Assembly (NCBI RefSeq): GCF_022919215.1
Contig: NZ_CP095046.1
Coordinates: 5,322,501-5,386,500, forward strand
DNA length: 64,000 nt
Reading direction: 5' to 3'
Source of the DNA: Hymenobacter cellulosilyticus
GTDB lineage: Bacteria > Bacteroidota > Bacteroidia > Cytophagales > Hymenobacteraceae
Positions 47,966 to 58,059 of the stretch are shown here, piece after piece (positions within the stretch are counted from its first letter, which is position 1; each line of letters starts with the position of its first letter). The position numbers and the translations under genes were made by a program. The notes under the pieces were generated by a model. The model had not been told where the DNA came from and searched no databases. It worked only from the letters and a program-made list of their open reading frames with translations.

Positions 47966-49413
47966 GCTTATTGTAGTTTACCGGAGCATTGGCAGGCACT
48001 CCGTGGGTGGTTGGCTTGTGAATCAGGTCGTGGTGCGGGTCATGACCAGTGTAGGTCGGACCGTTATCCACCGTATACTTCAGCACGGTCTTCACTTCGG
48101 CCATGTTAATCACAGGGAAGAATTTGGCGAAGAGCAGGAACAGGGTGAAGAACAAGCCCATTGTACCCACGTAGATACCGATGTCGATAATCGTGGGCGA
48201 GAACATTACCCAGCTCGAGGGCAGGTAGTCGCGGTGCAGCGAGGTCACGATGATTACGAAACGCTCGAACCACATACCGATGTTTACAATGATCGACAGT
48301 ACGAAAGTCAGCGGGATGCTGTAGCGTACTTTGCGAATCCACACCAGCTGGGGAGTAATTACGTTGCAGGTCATCATCGACCAGTAAGCCCACCAGTAAG
48401 GACCAGTAGCACGGTTGATAAATGCGTACTGCTCAAACTCAACCTGCGAATACCAGGCAATGAAGAATTCGGTGATGTAAGCCACACCTACGATAGAGCC
48501 CGTAATCATCATGATTTTGTTCATGAGTGCGATGTGCTCCATCGTGATATAATCTTCCAGCTTAAATACTACCCGGGTAATGAGCATCAGCGTCAGTACC
48601 ATGGCGAAGCCCGAGAAGATAGCACCAGCCACGAAGTAGGGAGGGAAGATGGTCGTGTGCCAGCCCGGAACAACCGAGGTTGCAAAGTCCATCGATACGA
48701 TGGTGTGTACCGACAGTACCAGCGGGGTCGAAACACCGGCCAGGATCAGCGACACGGTTTCGTAGCGGCTCCAGTGCTTGGCCGAACCCGTCCAGCCCAT
48801 GCTCAGCAGCGAATAAGCTACTTTAGCAATTGGACCTTTAGCACGGTCGCGGATGGTAGCGAAGTCGGGTACCAGACCCGTGTACCAGAACACTAGCGAC
48901 ACAGTGAAGTAGGTCGAAATAGCGAATACGTCCCACAACAGCGGCGAATTGAAGTTTACCCACAGCGAGCCGAAGGTGTTCTGCAGCGGGAATACCCAGT
49001 AAGCAAGCCACGGACGACCCATGTGCAGAACCGGGAACATAGCGGCGCAGATTACGGCGAAGATCGTCATAGCTTCTGCAGCGCGGTTGATGGAGCTCCG
49101 CCACTTCTGACGGAACAGCAGGAGCACTGCCGAAATCAGTGTGCCGGCGTGACCGATACCTACCCACCATACGAAGTTGGTGATGTCCCAGGCCCAGCCG
49201 ACAGTTTTATTCAAACCCCACTCTCCGATACCATACCACAGGGTGCGGTACACAGAGTAGAGGAAAACGCCGAGGAAAAAGAGCGCAACGCTCAGGGCGG
49301 CCATCCACCGAACATTCGGGCGGCTTCTACCTGGCGGCACACGTCTTGAGTGACGTCGTGGTACGATTTCCCCCGGTTACGAGCGGCTCCCGTACAGGCG
49401 ATACGTGCTGCAT
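47958..49413 (-). CDS. actC: ACIII quinol-oxidising membrane subunit ActC, NrfD-like (two frameshifts)
   Basis: The main frame has ten membrane segments with ActC signatures such as [30 protein letters not shown] and [12 protein letters not shown]. The N-terminus lies in other frames. ATG 49413 reads [12 protein letters not shown]; adding one base at CCCCC 49370-49374 gives [18 protein letters not shown], and one at GGG 49318-49320 gives [12 protein letters not shown]. The restored length is 485 residues, normal for ActC. It binds quinol and is proposed to drive proton translocation. A start from within the open frame would remove a conserved N-terminus. Confidence 0.92.
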
Positions 49414-49435
49414 AGTTTTAGTTGGTTAGTTGGGG

Positions 49436-49507
49436 GCTTAGGACTGTAGAGGCTCTCGTCTGTTCCGAACCATTGGTCGGTCATCTCCCTACCCTACAAT
49501 CCTAAGC
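49436..49507. repeat. Inter-cistronic hairpin between actB and actC
   Basis: GCTTAGGACTGTAG pairs with CTACAATCCTAAGC (one G-T wobble) around a 44-nt loop. It fills most of the gap between the two genes. Confidence 0.5.
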
Positions 49508-49522
49508 TCCTTGACCCTGTGA

Positions 49523-52500
49523 TTAAGCGTTGCGAACTTCAGTTTCCGTGTTACGGATCTTGGTCAGATACGTGATGTTTGGCTGCACGTTGATGGCATC
49601 CAGCACGTGGAAGCCCCGCTCACCATCCTCGCGACGGATGATCTTCGAAATCTGTGACTCCGGATCACGCATGTCGCCGAATACAATAGCTTGGGTGGGG
49701 CACGACTGCGCGCAGGCGGTTACCACTTCTCCATCTTTCGGACGGCGCTTCTGCTTCTTGGCTTCCAGCTTACCAAGCTGAATGCGCTGCACGCAGAACG
49801 AGCATTTTTCCATCACACCCCGAGCCCGAACAGTTACGTCAGGGTTCAGTACCATGCGGCCCAGGTCGGTGAACATATGGCCGTTTACGTCTTCGAACTT
49901 TTCGTTCGAGTAGTACGAGAACCAGTTGAAGCGACGAACCTTGTATGGGCAGTTGTTAGCGCAGTAACGGGTACCAACACAACGGTTATAGGTCATTTGG
50001 TTGAGACCTTCCGAGCTGTGGGTAGTAGCCAATACAGGGCACACCGTTTCGCAAGGAGCATGGTTGCAGTGCTGGCAAAGCATAGGCTGGAAAATAACCG
50101 ACGGGTTTTCCGACGGATCTTCCATAGCCTTGTAGGTATCCAGCTTGCCTTTCTCGGCGAAATCCTCTTTGCTAGCGTCCGAGCTGTAGTAGCGGTCGAT
50201 ACGCAGCCAGTGCATTTCGCGGCGGTTGATTACCTCTTGCTTACCTACTACGGCAACGTTGTTCTCAACCTGGCAACCAACCACGCACGAGCCGCAGCCG
50301 ATGCAGGAGTTGAGGTCGATAACCATACCCCAGTGGTGGTTCTTGTATTCGTAATCTTGCCACAGCGAAACCTTGTTGGGTTTCTCTAAGCCTTCCGGCG
50401 TAGCAATCTTATCGTATTCAGTTACCTCCCGTGGGTTCTCAATGTATTTAGCTAGCGTCGACTCCTGAACCACTGGCTTGCGGTCCATGATGGTGTGGTG
50501 CGTCTGGGTCTGGGCAATGGGCGACTGAGCACCAGTCTTTTCCAACGTTACGTTGTTGGCGAAGATGATGTTATTGTCGCGCATCGAAGCCATTGGGTAC
50601 ACGTTGGCACCCACGTTGTCGCCGACTTTGCCAGCCATTTTACGGCCGTAGCCAATGGCGATGCCTACCGTATCGTTGGCCTGGCCAGGCTGAACCAGCA
50701 CGGGCAGTTCAATCGAAACGCCGTTAGCCGTTACTTTCAGCACGTCGCCCTGCTCCCAGCCGTTCTTCACAGCCATAGCACGGGGAACAGCTACGTAGTT
50801 CCCCCAGGTTGCTTTCGAAACTGGATCAGGCAACTCCTGCAGCCAGGGGTTGTTGGCTTCGCAATTGCCCGAGCCGATACCTACTTTTTCGTAGATGGCC
50901 AACTCAACACCCGAGCCTTTAGGAGCGGAGCCGATAGCGGCTACTGCCTGAGCAGGGCTCATGGCGGGAGCAACCTGAGCAACTGGAGCCGGCGACAGGG
51001 TGCCAAGGGCTACCCCATCATGCACTGCCTTGTCCCAACCTGCCTGGAAGTTGCCGCCCAGCAGGCCGCGCCACGAAGCGCGTAGGTAGTTATAGTAGCT
51101 CTGCGGATTGCCAGCCCAGGTTAGCAGGCTATCCTGCGCCTGACGGGTAGCAAACAAAGGCGAAATAGCAGGCTGAGCTAAGCTCAGGAAGCCACGCTTA
51201 GGCTCGTAGTCATTCCACGACTCCAGGAAGTTGTGGTCTGGGCAAGCGTAGTAGCACAGGGAGCCGGTTTCGTCCAAACGGTCATTAAGCGAAATGCTTA
51301 CCGGAACCTTGGCAATACCAGTTTGCACTTTCGCAGCCAGCGGATGATCGTAAGCTGGGTTGGCGTGATAGAAAATAACCGCACCTACGGTACCGGCATT
51401 CATATCATTTACCAAGCGCACCATCCGGGCGTCGTCGCCCTGGCGCAGCATGGAAGGATTAGCCACGTCAACAGCCGCGCTACCAAGCGTCTGGTTGATA
51501 GCCGTAACGAGCGTTTGGATTGCTACGTCGTTTGAACCCGAAACTACCAAGCCACGGGCACCAGCGGCGCGCAACTCGGCAGCAGCTTTTTTCAGCTGGG
51601 CTGAACCGGCAGCAGCACCACCCCCAACTATAGCGTTGTACAGAGCAACAGCCGTAGCCCCCATTTCCGAAGGCTTAACCGGCACTCGCACGTCGGCGTT
51701 GGCACCCGTCAGCGTCATTGCCGATTCAAACTGGAAGTGACGGTTCATCGTCTTCTTCTCGGCCGAAACTTTACGGTTGGTGATATACTGATGAGCATAT
51801 TCAACCGGGAGAGCCAAGTACCAAGGAAGTCGGCGCCCAAGCTTACGATTACGGCAGCCTTGCTGAAATCGTAGGAAGGCAGCACCCCACCGTTGGCGCG
51901 GAGCAATGCCGACTGCGAGTTGGCATCGTACATCACGTGCTCCGTGTTGGGGTAGCGCGAGGCAAACTCAGCAATTACCTTCTTGGTCGTGGGGCTGATG
52001 ATGGTTGGCGACACGATGGCAATACGACCGGTAACACCGGCCAGCTTCGTGCGGATTTCCTGGTCAACCTGGTCGGTAGCCGCTTTCTTGCCTTTGATAG
52101 CGAAGTGCTGCAGACGGCCTTTGTCGTAGAGGCTCAGTACCGAGGCCTGAGCCCGGGCCGACAGGCCACCACGCGTGATAGGCGAACCGGGGTTGCCTTC
52201 TAGCTTAATCGGACGGCCCTCACGGGTTTTTACCAACACAGCGTTGTAGTCGGTACCGTTGAAATAAGTGGAAGCGTAAAAGTTGGCAATACCTGGATCA
52301 ACCTCTTCGGGTTTGTTGAGGTATGGAATTGCCTTGCGGACCGGGGTTTCGCAGCTTGCCAGGGTAGCAGCGGCAATACCGAAGCCCATGAGTTTGAGGA
52401 AGTCGCGACGCGGGGCTACCGCGGCGTCGGAAGAGCCGTGGGATTCCTTCACCGGCAGGAAATCGCCAAACTCGCTGAACGCGTTTTTGACAAACTCCGG

Positions 52501-52551
52501 TGAGCTTTCCAGTTCCTCAATTCCCTTCCAGTACTTAGGCGACTCTTGCAT
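49523..52551 (-). CDS. actB: ACIII molybdopterin-like and iron-sulfur subunit ActB (one frameshift)
   Basis: The restored 1009-residue protein has a Tat-type signal with RR at 48-49 (APRRDFLK) ending in a lipobox-like LASC (C67). A molybdopterin-oxidoreductase-like domain follows (about 90-700); by family knowledge this lacks the cofactor in ACIII. The C-terminal ferredoxin domain has four Cys clusters (CIGCGSCVVGC, CQHCNHAPCETVC, CVGTRYCANNC and CSFC...CAQSC). The frame breaks at GGG 51807-51809 (plus strand); adding one base gives TWLSPVEYAHQY. It relays electrons between the quinol site and the ActA hemes. Confidence 0.93.
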
Positions 52552-52580
52552 CGTGTTTTTTGGGGACTAGGGTCTTAGGG

Positions 52581-52619
52581 ACTTAGCGACTTGGATTCTG
52601 GTCCGGTAAGTCTCTAAGT
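52581..52619. repeat. Inter-cistronic hairpin 1 between actA and actB
   Basis: ACTTAGCGACTT pairs with AAGTCTCTAAGT (one mismatch) around a 15-nt loop. Confidence 0.45.
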
Positions 52620-52647
52620 TGGTATGCGTGTTTTTAAAGAAGAAAAC

Positions 52648-52698
52648 AGGTCTTAGGCGCACCAGAAGCAGTGGCTGCATTCCGGGCACCTAAGACCT
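52648..52698. repeat. Inter-cistronic hairpin 2 between actA and actB
   Basis: AGGTCTTAGG pairs perfectly with CCTAAGACCT across a 31-nt loop, immediately before the actA stop on the transcribed strand. It shares the CTTAG word with the other gaps of the operon. Confidence 0.45.
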
Positions 52699-52705
52699 TG
52701 TCAGG

Positions 52706-54062
52706 CTAGTAGTGGCACTTCGAGCACTCCGTACCGCCGTTCGACGACACCGTGAAGGGAGCACCGCTGTTAGCAGCATCGTGCAGTTTCACGAGGTTGT
52801 TGTAGTAGCCGTTGCCCTTCGTGTTGAGGGAGTCTCGCGGTGGCAGTTGATGCACCAGCCCATGGTCAGGGGCGAATACTGGTACACTACCTCCATGTTC
52901 TGAATTGGACCGTGACAGGTCTGGCACTCGATGCCACCTACTTGGGTGTGCTGGGAGTGGTTGAAGTAAGCCAAGTCGGGCAGGTTGTGAATACGAACCC
53001 ACTGAATCGGCTGCTTGCGCTCGATAGCGCGGTAGATCTTCTTGATTTCGGGCGACTCCGTTTTGATCTGCGAGTGGCAGTTCATACAGATGTTGGCCGA
53101 AGGAATGTTAGCACTCTTGCTCTTATATACCGAAGTGTGGCAGTACGAGCAGTTGATCTGGTTTTCACCGGCGTGCAGCTTGTGCGAGAAAGCAATAGGC
53201 TGGGTAGGCTGGTAGCCCTGAGCCAAGCCGATGGCCATTACGCCCTGTACCGACTCATACAACACAACGAGAACAAACAGACCCAGAGCCAAACCGCGCA
53301 CTACAGGCGACTTGTAGATCTTGCTGAAGTCGAAGCGCTGCTCCAATTGCTCCACGTCGCGACCATCGAGATCCTTGCGGCCGCGCAGCACGTCTTTCAT
53401 GATGTTGGCGATGATAACCAAGGTTACCACCAACACCAGCAGCACTACTACTAATACAATCAGCAGAATGTCGATCGTGCTGTTGCCCGTTCCGGCTCCG
53501 GCGGCAGCGCCACCATCCGCACCATCAACTTTGCCAGCATTCTCAGCTGTTACACCGCCAGCGGCAGCCGTAGCCGGCTTGTCACTTTCGGCAGCAACGT
53601 AGGAGATAATCGAGGTGATTTCAGCGTCGGAGAGCTGGAAGCTCGGCATCTGCTGCTTCTGGTACTGGTTGAAGATTTTCACCGCGTACTCGTCGCCGCT
53701 GGCAACAACTTTGCTGGAGTTCTTAATCCACGGAATCAACCAGGAAATGGGGCGACGCTTGTGCACGTCTTTAAGGGCGGGCCTACTACTACCTCATTGA
53801 TGGCGTGGCACTGGGCGCAGTTTTGCGTGAACAGTGTGTTGCCAGCGCTGATAGCAGCGGCATCACCGGTGGTGGCACCCGCAGCGGCGGCTGGGGCGGC
53901 GGCGGCAGTAGAGCCGGGCGTCACGCCATCCTTGCTAGCAGCCGGTGCGGTAGCAACGGGAACTGTTTCTGCTTGCTGGGCGGTGGAGGAACCCACCGCA
54001 GCAAATGTCAGAAACAGAGCTAGAAAGACGTGGGAGAGAGGACGAAGTCGGATGCTATTCAT
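52706..54062 (-). CDS. actA: ACIII multiheme cytochrome ActA with extra N-terminal heme c domain (two frameshifts)
   Basis: The restored protein has 452 residues. A signal peptide (about 1-27) and an Ala/Thr-rich linker lead into a class I heme c domain, with CAQCH near 80 and an axial Met in QMPSFQLSDAE. A Gly/Ala linker, two membrane segments (about 200-222 and 255-275) and a pentaheme domain with CSYCH, CMNCH, CQTCH, CINCH and CSKCH follow. That is six CxxCH in all. The frame breaks at GGG 53775-53777 (restores GPPLKDVHKRRP) and GGG 52828-52830 (restores CHRETPLNTKGNG). It is the first gene of the operon, 48 bp after a strong promoter. ActA carries electrons from ActB toward the oxidase. 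Confidence 0.92.
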
Positions 54063-54109
54063 AGCACAATGTGACTGGGAAAAAGAAAGGCAGGGGTACT
54101 TCAAGGCCA

Positions 54110-54139
54110 CAAATGTAGGTCGGGAATCGCAGACCGCAA
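54110..54139 (-). promoter_or_regulatory. Promoter of the ACIII-oxidase operon (TTG-N19-TACATTTG)
   Basis: On the minus strand TTG at 54139-54137 and TACATTTG at 54117-54110 are separated by 19 bp, a full match to the Bacteroidota consensus. The -7 element ends 47 bp before the actA ATG. Confidence 0.75.
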
Positions 54140-54370
54140 ACCTGCCTGGGCTAATTTTCGCCCATTGTGGCTTGCTTAGAATCATTCTAAAAAACCCTGC
54201 CGCGTATCTCCTTATATAATAGGAATACACTATGCCCTTCTACACTTGAGCTTTCAGCTCCCTCGGATTAATACTACTCCCTTTGCTAACTTATCTTAGC
54301 TTCAAAGGTTTGGCAATTTCCCTACCTAGGGCCTTTAATTTCAACTACTCAGATAAATTTACCAGGCACC

Positions 54371-54402
54371 TTGAGGATAAGCCCGGATAAGTAGTATCTT
54401 TG
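54371..54402 (+). promoter_or_regulatory. Promoter of rpsF-rpsR-rplI (TTG-N21-TATCTTTG)
   Basis: TTG 54371-54373 and TATCTTTG 54395-54402 are separated by 21 bp, a full consensus match 42 bp before the rpsF ATG. With the actA promoter it makes a divergent pair; the 54140-54370 stretch between them holds no gene. Confidence 0.8.
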
Positions 54403-54444
54403 CGCCCTGATTCATTTTTTCATTTAATTTTTTCATCCCGTCTA

Positions 54445-54822
54445 ATGGAAGTAAGAAATTACGAGACGGTCTTCATCCTAACTCCCGTTCTGAACGAGAC
54501 GCAGGTGCAAGAGACGATCGAGAAGTTCTCGCAGGTGCTTAAGGAAAATAGCGCCGACATTATCCACACCGAAAACTGGGGCCTCAAGAAGTTGGCTTAC
54601 CCAATCCAGAAGAAAAACACCGGATACTATTTCCTGGTGGAGTTCACTGGCTCAGGTAACATCGTTGACGTACTCGAGCTGGCATTCCGCCGCGACGAGC
54701 GCATCATCCGCTTCCTGACGACTGTTCTCGACAAGCACGCGGTGGCCTACAGCCAGCGTCGTCGCAACGGCGAGATGAACCAGCAGAAGGCTAAACAACA
54801 ATCGGAAGCCGTAGCCCAATAA
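54445..54822 (+). CDS. rpsF: 30S ribosomal protein bS6
   Basis: This 125-residue protein has the S6 fold signatures MEVRNYETVFILTP at the start and ENWGLKKLAYPIQKKNTGYYFLVEF in the middle, then a Gln/Lys-rich tail. bS6 binds 16S rRNA together with bS18, encoded next. The ATG at 54445 begins the conserved N-terminus; upstream in-frame codons lie in the promoter and leader. Confidence 0.96.
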   Translation: MEVRNYETVFILTPVLNETQVQETIEKFSQVLKENSADIIHTENWGLKKLAYPIQKKNTGYYFLVEFTGSGNIVDVLELAFRRDERIIRFLTTVLDKHAVAYSQRRRNGEMNQQKAKQQSEAVAQ

Positions 54823-54826
54823 GACC

Positions 54827-55078
54827 ATGAGCCTAGCCAACGAGAAAATCCACAAGCAGGACACGCGCAAGAAATACTGCCGCTTCAAGAAGAACGGCAT
54901 TAAGTACGTGGACTACAAAGACCCGAACTTCCTGCTGAAGTTTGTGAACGAGCAGGGCCGCATTCTGCCCCGTCGTATCACCGGCACCAGCCTGAAATTC
55001 CAGCGCAAAATTGCTCAAGCCGTGGCTAAAGCCCGTCACTTGGCTTTGATGCCCTACGTAACCGATTCGTTGAAGTAA
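54827..55078 (+). CDS. rpsR: 30S ribosomal protein bS18
   Basis: This 83-residue protein is typical of bS18, with KKYCRFKKNGIKYVDYKD, LLKFVNEQGRILPRRITG and QRKIAQAVAKARHLALMPY. It partners bS6 on the platform of the small subunit. It starts 4 bp after rpsF. Confidence 0.97.
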   Translation: MSLANEKIHKQDTRKKYCRFKKNGIKYVDYKDPNFLLKFVNEQGRILPRRITGTSLKFQRKIAQAVAKARHLALMPYVTDSLK

Positions 55079-55099
55079 ACTTTTCTTACAGAGACTGAC

Positions 55100-55543
55100 A
55101 TGGAAGTAATTCTGAAAGACGACGTAAAGAACCTGGGCTACAAGAACGACATCGTTACTGTAAAGTCTGGTTACGGTCGTAACTACCTGCTGCCGCAGGG
55201 TCTGGCTATTCTGGCCGACAAGACCAACAAGAAAATCGTTGCCGAGAACGTACGTCAGGCTGCTCACAAAGCCGACAAGATCAAAGGTGACGCGCAGGCT
55301 ATTGCCGACAAAATCGGTGAGGCTGCTTTCGAAATCAAAGCCAAAGTGGGCGAAACCGGCAAGATTTTCGGCCGCGTGACCACCCTGCAGCTGGCCGAGG
55401 CTCTGAAAGCTAAGGGCGTAGACGTAGACCGCAAGCGCATCTCCTTCGATCAGGAGCCTGCGTCGGCTGGTGAGTACACGGCTACCATCAACCTGCATAA
55501 AGAAGTAAAGCACCAGGTGCGCTTCAACGTAGTAGCTGAGTAA
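55100..55543 (+). CDS. rplI: 50S ribosomal protein bL9
   Basis: This 147-residue protein has the N-terminal bL9 signature (MEVILKDDVKNLGYKNDIV, GYGRNYLLPQGLA), a long connecting helix and the C-terminal domain. It is the third gene of the classic rpsF-rpsR-rplI operon and is followed by a strong terminator. Confidence 0.97.
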   Translation: MEVILKDDVKNLGYKNDIVTVKSGYGRNYLLPQGLAILADKTNKKIVAENVRQAAHKADKIKGDAQAIADKIGEAAFEIKAKVGETGKIFGRVTTLQLAEALKAKGVDVDRKRISFDQEPASAGEYTATINLHKEVKHQVRFNVVAE

Positions 55544-55562
55544 GCTACCTGCATAGAGTAAT

Positions 55563-55597
55563 AAAAAGCCTGACTACCGCGGTAGTCAGGCTTTTTT
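55563..55597. terminator. Intrinsic terminator of the ribosomal operon
   Basis: A near-perfect palindrome (AAAAAGCCTGACTACC with its complement) is followed by TTTTTT. The rest of the 55544-55845 gap has no gene; a TACCTTTG element at 55688-55695 might serve the GSCFA gene through a 150-nt leader. Confidence 0.92.
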
Positions 55598-55845
55598 GCT
55601 ATTGGCTGGTTTGCTTTTTCCTCTGGATTAAAGCAGCAGTTTTACCCTAGCTTCTCTTTGGGAAACATCTTCTTGATGAGAGGTGTATACCTTTGGTGCT
55701 AGGGCAAGATGATCCATGAGGCCCAGAAGGCCGTAGGCTTTCCCAGGGCCTCTCCCTGCTCCTGGTCGGTTTCGGTTTTGGCTGAACGGGCAGAGTTGAG
55801 TAGGTTGCCTGTTCGTTGGCCGTAGTTAGGCCTTATACCTATAGA

Positions 55846-58004
55846 ATGTTCCGTACTGAATTACCGCTTACGCCGCACCCCCAACAGCTGCCGCTCTCGG
55901 CCCAAGTGCTGACGGTGGGCTCGTGCTTTTCGGATACAATTGGGTCTCGCCTGGCAGCTGCCAAGGTCAAAACCCTGGTTAATCCTTTTGGCACCGTATT
56001 CAACCCTCTTTCGGCGTGCCAGCTGCTTCGCGCGGCCGCCGGTGAAGACATGGACTGGCAGCAGCACCTGGTGGAAGCCCGGGGCCGCTGGCAAAGCTAC
56101 GACCTGCACGCAAGCATCGGGGCCGATTCGCCCGTGACGCTGCTGCAGCGGATTCAGGGATTGGTACAGGAAGTCGGCGAGTTTTTGCAGCGCACCGATG
56201 TAGTCATGCTTACGCTGGGCTCGGCTTATGCTTACCGCCTGCTGGAAACTGATGAGGTAGTCAACAACTGCCACAAAGTACCGGCTGAGAAGTTCGAGAA
56301 AGTACTGCTGACGCCCGATGAGATTATCAACGCCGTAGCCGAAACCCACGCGTACCTGCGGCGGGCCAACCCGAAGCTGCGCTTTATTCTGACGGTAAGC
56401 CCCGTGCGGCACCTGAAGGATACGCTGCCCCTGAACTCGGTAAGCAAATCGGTGCTGCGCGTGGCCTGCCACTACCTGAGTGAGTTGCTACCCGACGTGT
56501 CGTACTTCCCGGCCTACGAACTGCTGCTGGACGATTTGCGGGACTACCGCTTTTATGCGGCTGATATGTTGCACCCCTCGGATGTGGCCGAGAACTACAT
56601 CTGGGAGCGTTTCACCCGTACCTACTTCGACCCTGCTTTTGGCCGCTTCCGCAAAGAGTGGGAAGCCGTGCGCCAAGCTCTGGGCCACCGCCCACTATAT
56701 CCGGAAGCCCCGGAACATCGGGAATTCCTGGAAGCAACCCTCGCCCGGCTGCACCGCTTGGCTGGCCAAACTGATGTTCGCGCCGAAATTCGGGAGCTTG
56801 AGCAGCAACTGGCCGCTTTGCCCTTACCCAAGCCTGAGCTCCTGCCCGAACCCGAATTGGAGGAGGACGATGATGAGGAGCGCATTGATATTGGTGAACC
56901 CGAGACTCCGCTTACCCACGCCGTAGCGGAAGTAGTGCCTGTAGCCGCACCAGTAGTTGATACAGCCTCAGAGGTGGCAATTGAGCAACCGGAGTCGGAG
57001 GATGACGACGAGGAGGAAGCGTCGGGAGAAGAAAGCCTAGACCTCGCTTTAGAAAGCGAAGTACCGCAGTTCCCTAAGAAAAAACGACGGAGCCGGGGCG
57101 GAGCCAAGCGTACGGCCCGCAAAAAGGCCGCCCAGCTTTACGCTCAGCAAGCAGCCGAAGCCGCTGCTGCAGCCTCGGTTTCAGCTACGGCCGCTGTTGA
57201 ACCAGCGGAAGCCGAGCAGTTAGCCCCGGCAGAAACCCTTTCGCCTGCGGCACCTACCTCGGCAGAACCAAATGTGGCAGATGAATCGACTCCGGAACCC
57301 GTGGCACCAGAGCCTACGCCTGAGCCTACTCCTGCCGAAGCACCTGCACCTGTTGCCGTCCCGGTAGTGGCAAAGCCTCAGCCCGCTCCGAATGTAGACT
57401 GGCTGCAGCCTATGGATGAGCCGGAAGAGGAAGAGGCACCAAAACGCCGCGGCCTGAAGGGACGCAGTAAAGGCAGCTTGGCCACGGAGAAAAAGCCCCG
57501 GGATACCAAAGACCGGGTAATAACCACGCCTCCGACCAAGTCGCGTAGGAAGCCGGCCCCGCTGTACGCAGAGCAAGCTGCCCCTGTAGTCGAGTCGATT
57601 CCGGTGGAAGCAGCAGTACCCGAGTCAGCCCCAGTCGAGCAGCCTGCTCCCGCAGCAGTACCCGAGCCGGCTGCTGAAACTGTAGTTTCCGTGGAAACAG
57701 CACCGGTGGAAGCAGTAGTACCAGAGCTTACTGAAGCTACGGAAACCGCTGAGAAACCGAAACCAGCCAGGAAGCCTCGTCCTTCACGGGCAAAGGCAGC
57801 CGTGGCTCCAGTGGAACCAACTCCGGCCCTAAAGCAGCCACGCCCAAAGCAGCTGCCCCAAAGGCAGCGCCCCGGAAATCCAAAGCGACTCCGCCAGTAC
57901 CAGAGCCGGCGCCTGAAGAACCTAAGGCAGAAACTCCGAAGAAGCGCAGCCGCCCACCCCGGAAAAAACCCGCAGCGGCCGACGAAACGCCACCTGCTTC
58001 GTAA
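55846..58004 (+). CDS. GSCFA domain protein with long disordered tail (one frameshift)
   Basis: The N-terminal about 330 residues are a GSCFA domain (an SGNH-hydrolase-like fold), with the name-giving GSCFSD near 25-30, [21 protein letters not shown] and [17 protein letters not shown]. The remaining about 390 residues are low-complexity Pro/Glu/Ala/Lys. They include an acidic block ([14 protein letters not shown]), basic blocks ([12 protein letters not shown]) and two copies of an LYA(Q/E)QAA motif near 428 and 571. The frame breaks at CCC 57827-57829; one added C gives [18 protein letters not shown] and a natural stop at 58004, 719 residues in all. Without this correction it runs falsely into the next gene. 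GSCFA function is unknown. Confidence 0.85.
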
Positions 58005-58007
58005 ACC

Positions 58008-58037
58008 AAAACCCGGCCTCAACAGCCGGGTTTTGTC
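58008..58037 (+). terminator. Intrinsic terminator after the GSCFA gene
   Basis: A perfect 10-bp stem AAAACCCGGC / GCCGGGTTTT has a 7-nt loop. It starts 3 bp after the restored GSCFA stop, which independently supports that stop. Confidence 0.85.
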
Positions 58038-58059
58038 TTTTCACCCCAGCTCCATTTCT

